Notes under the pieces: generated by a model | Seen by the model: only the letters and a program-made list of their open reading frames with translations | What the model was told of the DNA's origin: nothing | Databases searched by the model: none | In this document: positions 1 through 11,719 of the stretch, one piece after another | Layout of the letters: each line of letters starts with the position of its first letter | Numbering within the stretch: position 1 is the stretch's first letter | Program-made: the position numbers and the translations under genes | Assembly (NCBI GenBank): GCA_015680905.1 | Contig: CM027383.1 | Location: 34,284,501-34,348,500, forward strand | DNA from: Coptis chinensis | Lineage: Eukaryota > Streptophyta > Magnoliopsida > Ranunculales > Ranunculaceae | DNA length: 64,000 bases | Reading direction: 5' to 3'

Positions 1-25
1 TTTGAAGCTTTATCTAACGCCGATA

Positions 26-1019
26 TCAATGTGGCATATCTTGAGCTACCCGGTCATAATCCATCATAGTATGCAAATCGGATACATAAGCATAATATCC
101 CAAATGCATCGCATCAGAATGACCATTGGAAAACAAAACATGCCCAATAAAAACATCAAAAAGCCTTAACATCTTGATCAACACTCTCACTACCCTAGAA
201 ACGATCAAAGCTAACTCCGCTCGTGTATCGGGGATGCAATAGGGTTCCATATATCGCGATCTTAATATGAGATAGCTTAATCCCGGAAAAATCATAAACA
301 TCCGCGACCCAAACGAGGAAAACTTCATAAGCATACTATCCATATTCTCATAATGTGTATGAAAAGGTATCGGTTGGCCTATACCGATACTCAACCCAGA
401 AATCATAGTGAAGTCTAGTGATGTGAACTCTAACTCCGCACAAGAAAAATGAAATGTATGAGTTCTACTCCACCATCTTTCTACTAAAGCTATGATCAGC
501 GCCTTGCCGGCGACCTTCTCATAATCCGTATCAATCGAAATACCCAAAGGTGTATACAAAATACTATCTCTAATATATACAAACTCATCCAAATTCCTAA
601 TAACCTTCCACCACTCTCTAACACCAAGTAAAGGCGATCTAACTCGGTAGTCAACAACATGTTGATATTATAAAAAAAAAAAATGCGTATAAGATAAATA
701 ATTAATTGGTCCAACTCAACTAATTAATATTCAAAATATTTAATCAAAACTAATTAATTACCTGAGTATTAGCCACTGCACTCGACACGTGTTTTGTATC
801 ACGTGTAGAAGACACAACTTCCATATCAAGTGCTTCTCCAGGTGTAAATTGCCAATCGAAATCGTTTATCTGATACTCCAGTACGTACGGATGTCTATCA
901 GTCGGCGCGACATCCTCGGGTTCTTCTCCCCCACTGTCTTCTCCCCCATCACCAATGTCATGTGTGTACTGCCAATTATCATCATCGAAAGGTTCAAAGG
1001 GATCCATATAAAATTTCAA
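26..1019 (-). CDS. Plant mobile domain (PMD)-like protein, 5' part of a gene, probably incomplete
   Basis: The first exon reads from an ATG at 1019 (or the in-frame ATG at 1007) to about 762. It encodes an acidic N-terminus rich in D, E and G and ends at a CAG|GTAATT donor. After a short intron, a second coding stretch from about 657 down to a stop at 26 matches the plant mobile domain (aminotransferase-like PMD). Its signature is a WWSRTHTFHF segment followed by E-F-T-S-L-D-F and a G-L-S-I-G turn. PMD proteins occur as host genes (MAIL/MAIN) and inside Mutator- and gypsy-type elements, and this sequence does not decide between them. The domain stops early compared with full PMD proteins, so the gene is either truncated or continues through another intron beyond the window. 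The acceptor of the second exon is not clear. Confidence 0.5.
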
Positions 1020-1122
1020 GAGTTTAGGTAGGTTTTTGTTTTTGTTTTTTTTTTAACTAAGGAGAGGGTTTTATGATTGTGAGAAGAGGTGAAAATGACT
1101 GAACCGCGCGGCTTTGGAGCTG

Positions 1123-1131
1123 CTTATATAG
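1123..1131 (-). promoter_or_regulatory. TATA box of the PMD-like gene
   Basis: On the minus strand the sequence reads TATATAAG about 105 bases upstream of the ATG at 1019. This is a normal plant spacing, allowing for a short leader. Confidence 0.45.
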
Positions 1132-1338
1132 AAGTAGCACGCGGTGTTCTGAACACCGCTAGCGGTTTTAACAAAACGCTGTGGGCTTGGGCTTTGTCGG
1201 TTGGGAACCCGATTGAAGCGGTTTTAGCAAAACCGCATAGTTGCTTGGTGTTTTTTTGATGTTACTCCTGAAGTTGCTTGGTTTTTTTTTGTTCAAAATT
1301 TTAGTGTTTTTTTGGTTGCACTGCTAAAGATGTTCTAA

Positions 1339-1597
1339 GGCTGAGTCCAATGGCTCCCTATCCCTTTAAAAGTAGAGCTAAAGTCAATAGATTTTACTTC
1401 TCATTAATTTTTTCATTAATTTTTTCTTATATCTATTTTACTTCTGAGGGATTAAAATAGAGATATATAAATCATATACATGAAAAATAATAATAGAGTA
1501 AAATATGTTGACTTTAAATTTTTATTTGACTTTAAATTTCCTACTTTATTGATTTTAACACTATTTTTAAAGGAATAGAGAGCCATTGGACTCAGCC
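1339..1597. mobile_element. Tourist-like MITE (PIF/Harbinger), 259 bp
   Basis: The element has perfect terminal inverted repeats that begin GGCTGAGTCCAATGGCTC. They are flanked on both sides by the trinucleotide TAA (1336-1338 and 1598-1600). The interior is AT-rich with no coding capacity. A TAA target duplication with GG-starting termini is the hallmark of PIF/Harbinger-derived Tourist MITEs. Confidence 0.85.
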
Positions 1598-1600
1598 TAA

Positions 1601-2001
1601 GTACCTACATCGCAAAGACAAACACCGAGCCCACCTTCCTATGTTCGATAAAACCCCACTGACCCATGGCCGTAGTCCATACCATTATACCAACCAATTT
1701 AGGCATTCAGCCGTAGTCATTTAGGTTTAGCAAATTAGCAGGGGAAATTGTTGAGGACTTAATTAAGGCCAAATAATGAAACTTCGGTCCAATTCTCAAA
1801 TCCATGTAGGCCAGGCTTATGAGAGTCGGGCCTGGGCTGAACGCTGAAGCCGATTTTGACACCCCTAAAAACGGAACACTATCCGCTGCAAAACATTGAC
1901 TTTTCTGAATACCACACCATTAACTGCACAACTGTAGTTGCTAACAAAGCCTGATTTGAGTCATTCCCCACATCAACAACGGCCATCTAAAAAAAGAAGC
2001 C
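1601..2001. other. Upstream region of the methyltransferase gene
   Basis: This is non-coding sequence between the MITE and the ATG at 2002. I see no clear TATA box or further repeat in it. Confidence 0.4.
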
Positions 2002-4560
2002 ATGGCAGACGAAACATCAGAAAGTCGAAACAATGCTAGATTAGCAATCTTAGAACTAGCCAACATGATAAGTGTACCCATGTCACTCAACGCAATCATA
2101 CGTCTCAATGTTCCTGATGCCATCTGGCAATCAGGTTCCAACACTCCACTCACCCCATCCCAAATCTTAACACGTGTTAACAAACCCACTGCTGATTCAG
2201 AAAATCTCCAACGCATTCTCCGTATGCTAACTAGCTACAACGTCTTCACAGAGCATGTGATCAACAACGAAAGAAAGTACTCGTTAACTGATGTTGGTCA
2301 AACGTTGGTGACTGATCAAGAAGGTTTATCATATGCGCCGTACGTACTACAACATCATCAAGATGAGTTGGTTAAATCTTGGCCGTTTTTGCATGAAGCT
2401 GTGTTGGATCCAACGGTGGAACCATTTGTGAAAGCAAATGGTGAATCTGCTTATGGATATTATGGTGAGAATAATGAAATGAATGAGTTGATGCAAAAAG
2501 CTATGTCGGGTGTATCTGTGCCGTTCATGAAAGCTATTTTGGATGGGTATGATGGGTTTAAAGGCGTTAGTAAGTTAGTTGATGTAGGTGGCAGTGCAGG
2601 TGATTGTTTGAGGATGATTTTACTTAAATATCCTCATGTACTTGAAGGGATTAATTTCGACTTGCCAGAAGTAGTGGCGAAGGCACCAAAGATCACAGGT
2701 CAGTCAGAACTGAGAAGAGTGTTTTGGTCATTTTTTAGTGTAGCGCTGAATAGTGATAGAAATGGACGTGTTTGTTTTTTGTTTTTGGAAAATGTAGGTG
2801 TGACGCACGTGGGTGGGAATATGTTTGAAGAGATTCCAAAGGGTGACACTGTCTTCATGAAGGTAGAGTGATAACTATGGATTTTTTCTGTGTCTTTAAA
2901 TCTTTAGATACTGCCCCACCTGATTTGCATAAATGGTTTTATTGGAGAAATGGTCTAATATTTTGAATTGGTCACTGTTTCATGCAGCCCCTCTTTTATC
3001 CACGCTCTAGAGGACTACATCACACTAATTTAATTATCTAGATGGTCCCCTCATTTTTCTGTGACTCAAAAAAAGATTGGACAAGGGGATTTATTAGAAA
3101 AATTTATAATCCCATATCGGGTGCCTAAAGCTTTGTGTTCAAATATATAAAGCTTGGGGCCTCTCCATTTATCCCCAATTGGTTTGGTTTTAAGTTGGAT
3201 GCCCATCTTTTAATAATTGGGGAGGTGCAGGAGACATCAAAAACCAAGTTGTACAATGGCATGGCATTTCAATTTACGGCCCATAATTGGTTCACTTGAA
3301 TTTGGTTTTATCCTTGACATGTTCAGTTGTTAGTATTTGTGATATTTGCTACTACATCTCATTATTTCCCTAATCCGAAATAGTAAAAATCTGAGATGGC
3401 TTATGTGAGTTCTGGAGGTTGTGATTTAAGTACTAGTGCAGAGTTCATGGTGCTAGTGGATCTACTCGTCAATAGTGCAAAATTACTCCAAGAGAGAGTA
3501 TGATTGTGACAATCTCTATTTTGTATACTCTCATCGGTTCAAACAAGTTTAACATATTGAGAAAGGGCAATGTGAGTGTAATTTTAGTAGTAGTACAGTA
3601 GTGTACTAAGTACTGCAGTAGAATAAGCAATCGAGCAGTTGTAGCAGCAAATATCACAAACACTAACAATTGGACATGTGTATCATAATCAAGGATGACG
3701 TGGATATTAGGTGGCTGTCCCTGCCACATGTCAATCCACATAGACATGACTTGACAATCTTGATCACATGCGCTTGGCCGCTTGCCAAGCCACCTAAAGA
3801 CCACATGTCATGCCATCGAGGCACCACTTGGCAGTCCATCTAGGCGCCACATGGAGTTGCCATGTCATACTACTATGGATTGACTTGATGGAAGCTTAAG
3901 GAAAAGAAATGAAAAATGAGTGATCAGAAAAAGCGTAGTCAGGTAACGACTACTCACCAGTTTTAAGTATGCTATTGTACATCTTTTTACATGTCCACTT
4001 CTTCTTTATCTCTTCAAACCTGTAACAACATATCATAAGTTTATTACCTTCAGAATTATTCCACTCACAAGTTTTAAGTCTTCGAAGCACAACCATAAAT
4101 AGGAAAGGGTAGAGCTAAATTACCTTGGTTAATTTTGTCTCTACGGGAACCCCATAATAAAAGTATGAAATATCCGTTCCAAACAATTATGAGAGGTAAA
4201 AGTGAAAGTTCGCATCTATATATATGAGATGAATTTTTGTGTAGATGCTATCTATGATTAGTAGATCATATCCACAAATTATTAGCCCTTAACTCATTTT
4301 GTAGGGGGGTGGTATAAACTATGGTATAAAAAGTGTGGTAAACGGAACCTGCTCGTATATATATAAAAAGTTTTGTAAGCATGTTCTAATGTTAGACTTC
4401 TTTGAATAAGCTGAATTTTTGTGAGCATGTTCTCCATGGTAGAGAGATTATATCTACAAAAAATCAGCCCTTAATTCAACTTTTAAGTCCATGATTTTGC
4501 TTGGATTAATTTACAATGTGGCTATAATGTGCGCATAAGAATGTGCCTCTATCCCTCCCC

Positions 4561-4591
<31 letters not shown>

Positions 4592-5605
4592 CATGTGCTT
4601 TGTATACCAATCTAATACGTGATAGTGTCTTGTTTAGGAATTTATAAAAAATTTCTTTTTTCCTATTTTTGTGGCAACATTTGTAGAGAGTTTGGAATCC
4701 TCGACCTGGCCTCTTGATTTTAGAGACCCTTACTTAGTCATCATCATTTTTCTTACCAGAAGTAAGTCGTCCCATAAATTTTCACATGAATTTCTAAAAT
4801 ATGGACGACGTTTTAGTCTAACTGATGATGCATGCACATTAGGGGAATATTAGGGACAATACCTTTGCATAGATACTCCTTTGAGACTGGAAAGCTTTGT
4901 TAGTTGCACTTTTATTTGTGAAAGTTCTCCAAATCATATTGTTCTTTTTTAGATAGTTTCTCTTCAGAAAGTATATATTGGAAATTTCTGTCATAAAAAA
5001 TGTATATATTTCAGATATACTATCTTGTGATGGTTTAATCCCTTGTATGAAACCAGCATATGTTATAGACTGCGTTACTCCTTGATTTTAGGTCCTTTAT
5101 ACACTAGACTACTGTCTACAGGTGCCAGTGACATACGACCAGCCGGTGAATTTTTGGACCTCAATATGTGTCTAAAATTCCTAATTGAATGTATTGGTTT
5201 AATAATATATATCATTTTGTTCCTTTTCTTTTCCTTTTTGTTTTCTTTTTGGTTGATAAATAATGATGTATTAATGACTCGTGTTGTTTGTATACTCTAC
5301 ACTAGTGGATTTTGACGACCTGGACGGATGACGAATGCAAAGTCATCATGAAGAACTGTTACGAGGCACTACCAAAAGGAGGGAAACTTATAGCCTGTGA
5401 GCCAGTGCTGCCTCATGAGTCAGACAACAGCCATAGGACGCGGGCTCTTCTCGAAGGTGATATCTTTGTAATGACTATCTATAGGGCTAAAGGGAAGCAT
5501 CGAACAGAGGAAGAATTTCGACAACTTGGTTTGTCAACGGGGTTCACCAATTTTCGAGCTATTTATATTGACCATTTTTACACTGTTTTAGAATTCCTGA
5601 AATAA
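2002..5605 (+). CDS. Nicotinate N-methyltransferase-like protein (COMT-type SAM methyltransferase), three exons
   Basis: The exons are 2002-2698, 2798-2862 and 5306-5605. They join in frame through GT-AG introns to give 353 residues, the normal length for plant COMT-type methyltransferases. An N-terminal dimerisation/winged-helix region is followed by the SAM-binding glycine loop LVDVGGSAGD (residues 192-201), then a GVTHVGGNMF segment, W-x-L-T-T-W and a C-terminal FYTVLEF. The overall pattern matches the plant group that methylates nicotinate to trigonelline rather than phenolic hydroxyls. In O-methyltransferases of this family a catalytic His sits in the K-W-x-x-H-D-W motif. Here that position is Thr (K-W-I-L-T-T-W), which fits an N-methyltransferase. 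The enzyme is expected to be cytosolic, and I see no transit peptide. Intron 2 is unusually long (2443 bp). The substrate assignment is by family resemblance only. Confidence 0.85.
2863..5305 (+). other. Long intron 2 of the methyltransferase gene
   Basis: This is AT-rich intronic sequence with no complete transposon that I can define. It contains a (TA)n microsatellite near 4561-4586. It also holds two diverged copies of a roughly 80 bp segment around 4222-4300 and 4400-4480, which share phrases such as GAATTTTTGTG and ATCAGCCCTTAA-like words. Short open frames here have no recognisable product. Confidence 0.5.
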
Positions 5606-6064
5606 TATGATCAAAGGCTCAAGACCATGCGAAGTCCCCTGTGGTTTTCAGTCAGTTTACCTGATGATGTTTGGTATGGAAAGAATTTCTTTTTTTTGTC
5701 AAGCAAAAATAAGGTATGTGATTTTATATTAGGGACACGTTATTGTTTTGTAGCACAATGAAATAAAAGGATCTTCCCATCTTTGTCTTCATGCACGCAT
5801 GATTTATCCGGCAAATCTAAGCAATAATACAATGATGTTAGCCGACTCTACTGACAGACCTGAGTTACATATCATATCAGGAAACAAATTTTACCCACAT
5901 CAGTAAGTGGTTTGTGCGTGAATGAGACTGATGTACATAGCAAAAAACGAAATATGTGTCCAGCACTTCCAAAGAATTTTGCAAGCTCCCAACATTATCC
6001 TATTCGTTAGTCAATCAGATGATCGCTTAGAGTGTTCAGCCAACGCAGTTTGCCGAATGCTGCT
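5606..6064. other. 3' flank of the methyltransferase gene
   Basis: This stretch holds a probable 3' UTR with AATAAA-like signals near 5760 (AATGAAATAAAAGG), then unique spacer up to the TIM23-like remnant. Confidence 0.4.
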
Positions 6065-6485
6065 CTAGTCAGAAGATTTCAGTTTGGCTTTGTTGTAAAC
6101 AGCAACAACACCAGCAGCAATTAATGCTCCAATGGACGCAGCAACAGTAACAGGTTTTGGACCACCAGAATGGTATAAATGTAGAATGCACCCGTGCCCA
6201 ACCCAGCTAAGGAGTAGTTAATCACATCTTCAACATCAGGATTTGTTCCTCTCAATCCATAAACTAGGCCCTCTAATCCCCCATAGATACCACCTAAATT
6301 AGCAAACTATCCAGAATACTTAAATACACTAATGAAGAACCGCCCCTTGATGCCACCCACAATGGCACCAACGATATATACGGTTCCCACGTACAGAGAC
6401 ATATTATTCCAGCACCGGGCTGGAGACATCACTGACGGTTTATCCCAAACCTCCTCCTCCATGACCAACGGTTTCAATCCAGAGA
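6065..6485 (-). pseudogene. TIM23-like mitochondrial import channel pseudogene fragment
   Basis: Read on the minus strand, the sequence gives W-N-N-M-S-L-Y-V-G-T-V-Y-I-V-G then GGIYGGLEGLVYGLRGTN. These are followed by an S-L-A-G-L-G-T-G-A-F stretch and a hydrophobic glycine/alanine segment. This is the Tim17/Tim22/Tim23 domain in its plant TIM23 form, an inner-membrane channel subunit for presequence import. The copy has a TAG at 6307-6309 in the middle of the domain and a one-base frame change near 6172, and it lacks the N-terminal half. No intron is visible. Plant TIM23 genes are usually intronless, so that does not separate a retrocopy from a DNA duplicate. It is not functional as read. 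Confidence 0.7.
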
Positions 6486-6815
6486 AGCAAAATTGTGGTA
6501 CAGGTATACAATATACAAAGTTATAAACAAAAGAAACTAGTTTAATCCATCATTTACATCAATTGTATTGTATATGAATGCATGAATTCGGATGGATGAT
6601 CTTTATTCTTGGACCTTGCCTCCTTGGACTCTAATATTAATTGGGTTTGTTAGAATTGGGCTGGGTTGCTCTATTTTTTCTTCGTTAAGCATTTCCTTCA
6701 ATTAACTGAAAATGCTGCCCAGATAACATGTCTGTTCTCAGTAAAGCATAGAGAACCAGAAAATTGTTGCACCAGATAAATGAGTGCTTCGTAGTAGGTA
6801 ACATCATTTAGTTTT
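6486..6815. other. Spacer before the gypsy element
   Basis: This is AT-rich unique sequence between the TIM23-like remnant and the 5' LTR. I see no gene in it. Confidence 0.4.
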
Positions 6816-7426
6816 TGTAGGGGAGTGATATCCTCATAAAGTTATCATGCACGTGTGGAGCATAAGCGAATTCAGGACATCAACCTCCGAGACCGACCTG
6901 TGAGCAGCTCCCTTGTGAACACACATGTGCGCAGCATGAGCGAACTTAGGACATCAACCTCCAAGACCGATCTGTGAGCAGTTCCTTTCAGGTAGGTGGT
7001 ACGAACAAAGATGTCTCAGTACGAATGCATTGCAAGAGACAGAACGCCTCGGATAAGATGACCACCAGGGGTAATCATTACCAAAATCTTACTTGTATTT
7101 CCCACCATCGGAAAATAGGGACAACCGCGCCAACTCCCAATCAGCACATGACTTCTAATACAACCAGCCCAACACTCATTCACGATCTCCACCTTACACG
7201 TGTGCACAAGACACACGTGTCCCCCAGATTGACATTTCCTCAAGCCTATAAATACCACCTATTTGAACTACGTCGGACCTGATTCCTCTCTATCGGAAAA
7301 GAGAAAATACCAAAAAGAGGATACGTAGGTAGCTCGCTCACAAGCGAACTCGGTCCCTCCAGAAAATCTCAACCCTCTTCCCTCTCCCATCGCAAACACT
7401 AAGGAAAACCAAAACGCTCCTTTACA
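6816..7426 (+). repeat. 5' LTR of the Tat element
   Basis: It starts TGTAGGGGAGTGATATCC and ends CTTTACA just before the primer-binding site. It contains a TATAAATA box at 7247-7254. The same sequence, diverged, recurs at 18841. Confidence 0.85.
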
Positions 7427-7427
7427 T

Positions 7428-7442
7428 TGGCGCCGTCTGTGG
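7428..7442 (+). promoter_or_regulatory. Primer-binding site of the Tat element
   Basis: TGGCGCCGTCTGTGG lies 2 bp after the LTR end. TGGCGCC-starting primer sites complementary to a tRNA 3' end are typical of plant Ty3/gypsy elements. Confidence 0.75.
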
Positions 7443-7507
7443 TTTCGATTACTTGAGAAATCACGTTACCCTAACTACCAACTCTCCAATTCTCAAGCCC
7501 ACGAAGC

Positions 7508-8700
7508 ATGGTCAGCCTCGAAACTCAGGTTCAACACCTTCTAGAACAATTGGGTGTAACAAATGAAAGCATTTCCTTGCTCATGCAAGAAAATGCTACT
7601 TTAAGGGCCAAAGTCGACGCTTATCAACAAAGAACCCGGTCCGGTAATGTTCTTTGAAAATGACATCAACGAGGTTAATCCCAGATTAACGAATTGTCAC
7701 ATAGGATAGGCCAAAGTCGCGGTCCGAAAAGACGCTTGAACCCAAATTGTTCAAAAATGCTCAAGACATACCGCGTCCCCCGTTCATCACGCGATGTTCT
7801 CGATGAAATCCTCTCCTCAAGATTTTATCCACCATGTTTCCCCATGTATGATTGCGGACTGTCGATCCAACATGTGGCTCGATACATTGAGTTTAGCCCT
7901 CTACGTTCTTTTCCGAGTATGATTATCTTCACCGCCGATTATTTCCGGCCCGGTCCGGGATGACGACTTGATTGGTTCTTCTCTCGAACCCGATTCTATT
8001 AAAACTTTTGAGCGACTTCTTCGACCTATTTGCTAGCTAATACGTGCATACCGAGGGCGTAAGAAGGCGGATCTCGATTATTTGTTCCGGTTATCATTCC
8101 GAGGATGAAACCATTCGCCCGATTCTTAGGGCGGTTCAAAGCTGAATTTGTTGTATATGGAAAGCGGACTAAAAGAGTCTTTTGCCACACTGGCATTTTC
8201 TAATGCTTGTCGAGTGCGTAATACCGACCTCTCCAGATCGCTCATGAAGGAACGCCCAGAAATGCTATCCGAACTGTACGCCCGTGTTGACAAGTATATC
8301 AAGTTGCAAGAAAGTTTGAAGTCCAGTGGTTTAGCCGAGAACCAGGAGGTAGCAGCGATCTCTGATCATACCCCGCGTACCAAACAGCGATCCAGGTCGC
8401 TGGCACCTAAGGCTGGGACCCGCCAAGATAACAACAGAGAATTATTTTGTCTTGACTCGCTCTCCTAGTTACATCCTCGACAAGATCCGGCGAGCCTCGT
8501 ACTTCCGCCTAGACGTGAAGCAACCAGCAGATCGACCTGGCAAGCCATATTGCGCCTTCCATAGAGCCAAATGTCATGACACGAATGCGTCTTGGGGGGC
8601 TTAAACACTATCTTCAAGACCTTGTCGAAGCTGGTCACATTAAACAGTACACCAACATTCCTGACGGTGATTTGCGTCATAAGCTCATGGCTCGCCGCGT
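7508..8700 (+). pseudogene. Tat gag, degenerate
   Basis: An ATG at 7508 opens a short coiled-coil-like start (E-T-Q-V-Q-H-L-L-E-Q-L). Its frame is lost within about 150 bp. Conserved Gag pieces follow in other frames, including ESFATLAFSNA and M-L-S-E-L-Y-A-R-V-D-K-Y-I around 8150-8310. Near 8550-8640 lies a zinc-finger-like C-x2-H-x5-H-x4-C piece followed by G-H-I-K-Q-Y. Gag would form the virus-like particle. Several frameshifts and stops interrupt the copy. Confidence 0.7.
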
Positions 8701-8989
8701 GCACAGCCGATCTCCACCTCGCCGAGTGCGCAGTCGCTCTCCCCCTCACCGTCATCATCAAGACTTCCAAGCTCGTCCCCACCGTCGAGGACGTCCCCAA
8801 GAGCGTTCTCATCACGAGCGCAGACAATACTCTTCAGATCGGGACAATGCTCGCACAATTCACATGATTACTTTCCCCGATGATTCAGTTACCTCATCAA
8901 GAGAGAAAAACGCGTCGTGTTGGCTCTTCCGCGAAGTATATCACTTTACTTCCCAAGCAGAACATGCTCCGCGTCGCTCAGGCCGCCAT

Positions 8990-9300
8990 TCAAGAGATAT
9001 CATTTTCACAGAGGCCGACCTCAACAAGGTCTGCCTTCCTCACAATGATGCATTAGTCGTCCACGTCGAGATCAGCGACTGGACAGTGAAGCGTGTCTTG
9101 ATAGACCCGGGGAGTTCCTGCGACATTTTATTTTACCACACTCTTCAAGAAATGAGTTTACCCAAGTCAGTTCTGATAGACCCGATTGCCCCTCTTTATG
9201 GTTTCAATGGTTCCAGAGCCGACCTAGTCGGTGATATCATCCTTCCCGTCTCAGTGGGTTCTAAAGAGGACAAAGTCGGTACCGCAATCTGGCGGCAAAT
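8990..9300 (+). pseudogene. Tat aspartic protease domain
   Basis: The segment reads V-E-I-S-D-W-T-V-K-R-V-L-I-D-P-G-S-S-C-D-I-L-F, then L-Y-G-F-N-G and G-D-I-I-L-P-V. This is the retropepsin pattern of Tat elements, with the catalytic Asp in D-P-G-S-S where most relatives have D-x-G-S-S/A. It sits in a frame open from 8576 to 9706. Between protease and reverse transcriptase is a proline- and threonine-rich linker that runs in two frames to 9875. Confidence 0.75.
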
Positions 9301-9949
9301 AAGTCTTCTTGGACATCGATCGTCCTATAATGCCATATTAGGGCGGCGATGGATCCACCAAATGCAAAGTTTGTACCTTCGGCGTTGCATCAAGTTCTCG
9401 TTTCCGGGCCCCGGGATTGATGGAGCCGAAGCAATCAATGAAGCATATCATTGTAACCAAATCTTGTCAGCCGGAAAGACCGACAGTACACCACTCCACA
9501 CAAGTAGCGAACCCATCAGTTATACCATGGCCAAAGACCTGGTTGCAAAGGTCAGAGTCAACACATCCAAGCAGCACGCTGGGGGCTCCAGTAAGAAGAG
9601 GAAGTCGTCCACTTACACTCCAGCCGGCCGTTGCCGCTCCAATAGATTCACAGACACGTGTTACACCTCAAGTTTTCCTGCCGACAGTTACTCCAGCTCC
9701 TCTTAGTATGCCCACAGAAGCCATTCCAGTTCCTGTTCTCGTCACCACGGTGCCGATCGATCCAGTGAATAGATGCACTCTCCACCGGGGCGTTCGCGGT
9801 GCCTCCATCAGAAGAAGCGCCGCCACCCCGGCACCCCCCAACAGTCGACAGAGAGAGGTCAACTTAAGGCGATAATGACCCTAAGTTTGTATATGTAGGG
9901 GCTAACCTTGACCCCACACTTAAGGCCCAACTTGTAAACTTTAAACTAT

Positions 9950-11330
9950 GAATAAAGATGTTTTCGCTGGTGGTATATCGATGTTATGCGGTATAGACCC
10001 TAGTGTAATCTGTTATCGATTAAATATAAATCCTAATGCTAAAGCCGGTTAAGCCCGGCGACCTCGCCGGTTATCTCTGCTGGCTTTGAGAAAGCCATTA
10101 ATGGCGAAGTCGACAAACTCAATCAAATCGGTTTCATCGAAGGTGGAATACCCGATTGATTAAGCTAACATCGTCGCGGTCCCCAAAAAGAATGGCGCGA
10201 TTAAGCCTCTGCGTCGATTTCCGCGAATGTCAATCAAGAAACACCGAAAGATAGTTTTCCCTACCACGCGTTGACCGACTTGTGTCGCCGGACTTCGCGG
10301 ACATGAACTTCTTTCCTTTATGGATGTGTGCATCGGATACAATCAAATCCCACTCGCTGAGGAAGATCAAGAGAAGACCTCGTTCATTATCGAACAAGGA
10401 ATTTATTGTTATAACGTCCTCCCGTTCAGCCTTAAGAACGCCGGAGCGATATATCGGTCACAGTAACCCGACATATTTCAGGACATGTTAGGAGAGACCA
10501 TGGAGGTTTATATCGACGACATGGTCGTCAAGAGCAAAAAAGCAGTCGACCATATTACTCACCTTGAGCAAGCGTTCTCCAGTTAAGCGCGCTTTCGAAT
10601 GAAGTTGAACCCAGAGAAATGCCTTTTTGGAGCGTCCTCTGGTAAATTCCTCAGATATCAGGTGTCACAGCGTGGGATCGAAGCGAATCCAGACCAAATC
10701 AGAGCGTTCTTAGACATGCCTGATCCACAGACAAAGAAGCAAATACAGAAATTGTAAGGTATGGTCGTTGCACTTAATCGATTCATATCCAGGGCGTCAG
10801 ACAAGTGTCGTCCGTTCCTACAACTCCTCAAGAAAGGCGAGCAGTTCTCATGGAACGATCAATGCCATCACGCATTCGCCACCCTCAAAGAATACCTCAC
10901 CACGCCTCCCGTTTTAGCCACACCAGTAGATGGAGAGACACTGGGGCTCTACCTGGCAGTATCAGATTTCGCAATCAGCTCAGTTCTCTTTAAAGAGGAG
11001 AACAACTCAGAAAAGCCGATCTACTTCACAAGTAAGACGCTCATGCTAGCTGAGAAGAATTATTCTTTCCTTGAATGAGCCGTACTTGCTTTGGTGTATT
11101 CGGCACGGAAATTCAGGCCATACTTTCAAGCACATCCGATCAACGTACTGACCGACCTGCCACTGAAGAAACTCCTTCACAAAGAAAACAAAACTACTCG
11201 TATGGCTGTATGGGCCGAGGAGCTCGGAGAACACCACATGGAGTTTGTACCTCGTACCTCTCAGAAAGGTCAAGTCGTTGCCGATTTCCTCGCCGATTTC
11301 CTGTTAAGGACCCACACTGGCAGTCAGAGA
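9950..11330 (+). pseudogene. Tat reverse transcriptase and RNase H, degenerate
   Basis: A C-G-I-D-P-S-V-I start near 9990 is followed by a linker and a G-F-I-E-G motif near 10140. The polymerase active site V-Y-I-D-D-M-V-V-K-S is near 10505-10535 and L-N-P-E-K-C at 10600. The thumb and RNase H (W-N-D-Q-C, L-Y-L-A-V-S, H-H-M-E-F-V-P-R) run to about 11310. Stops interrupt the frame at several places, including one near 10756 and one near 11077, and frameshifts are also present. The domain copies genomic RNA into DNA in the particle. Confidence 0.85.
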
Positions 11331-11369
11331 TGGAGCTCGCTGTTGTCAAAGAGCGTGTCAAATCGATCT

Positions 11370-11690
11370 GGTCTCTCTTTTTGTAGATGGCTCTAGCAAT
11401 CCCGAGGGAGTGGCATCGGGTCGTCTTAGTGTCCCCCGAAGGAGTTATGGTTGAAAAATCGGTTCGACTTCGACTTAGCATCTTCCAATAACGGGCTAAG
11501 CACGGTTACCGATCATGGGCCTTCGTGTATGGCTTCTGATTTCGGTGTCGCAAGAGCTCCAAGTCTTTAGTGACTCCTGGCCCGTGGATTCGCCAGCCCG
11601 ATTGCTAATGAGTACACTACTTAGGAAGGTAACCTTTCAAAGTATCTTCAGGTCGTTCATCATTTATTGCCTTCTTTTAAGAATTCTACC
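11370..11690 (+). pseudogene. Second (archaeal-type) RNase H of the Tat element, degenerate
   Basis: A F-V-D-G-S-S-N-P-E-G start near 11380 and a later V-F-S-D-S-W piece near 11570 mark a second RNase H-like fold. It lies between the pol RNase H and integrase. This additional RNase H is the lineage marker of Tat elements. The frame is broken more than once. Confidence 0.6.
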
Positions 11691-11719
11691 ATACACCATT
11701 TTTTGTGTGATGAGAACCG

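Noticed and set aside
4671..5315. Open frames within intron 2 of the methyltransferase gene
   Set aside because: They have no family signature and atypical composition, and the flanking exons splice cleanly across them.
8465..8867. Alternative frames on both strands across the gag/protease region
   Set aside because: The conserved Gag zinc motif and protease occupy other frames, so these are shadows.
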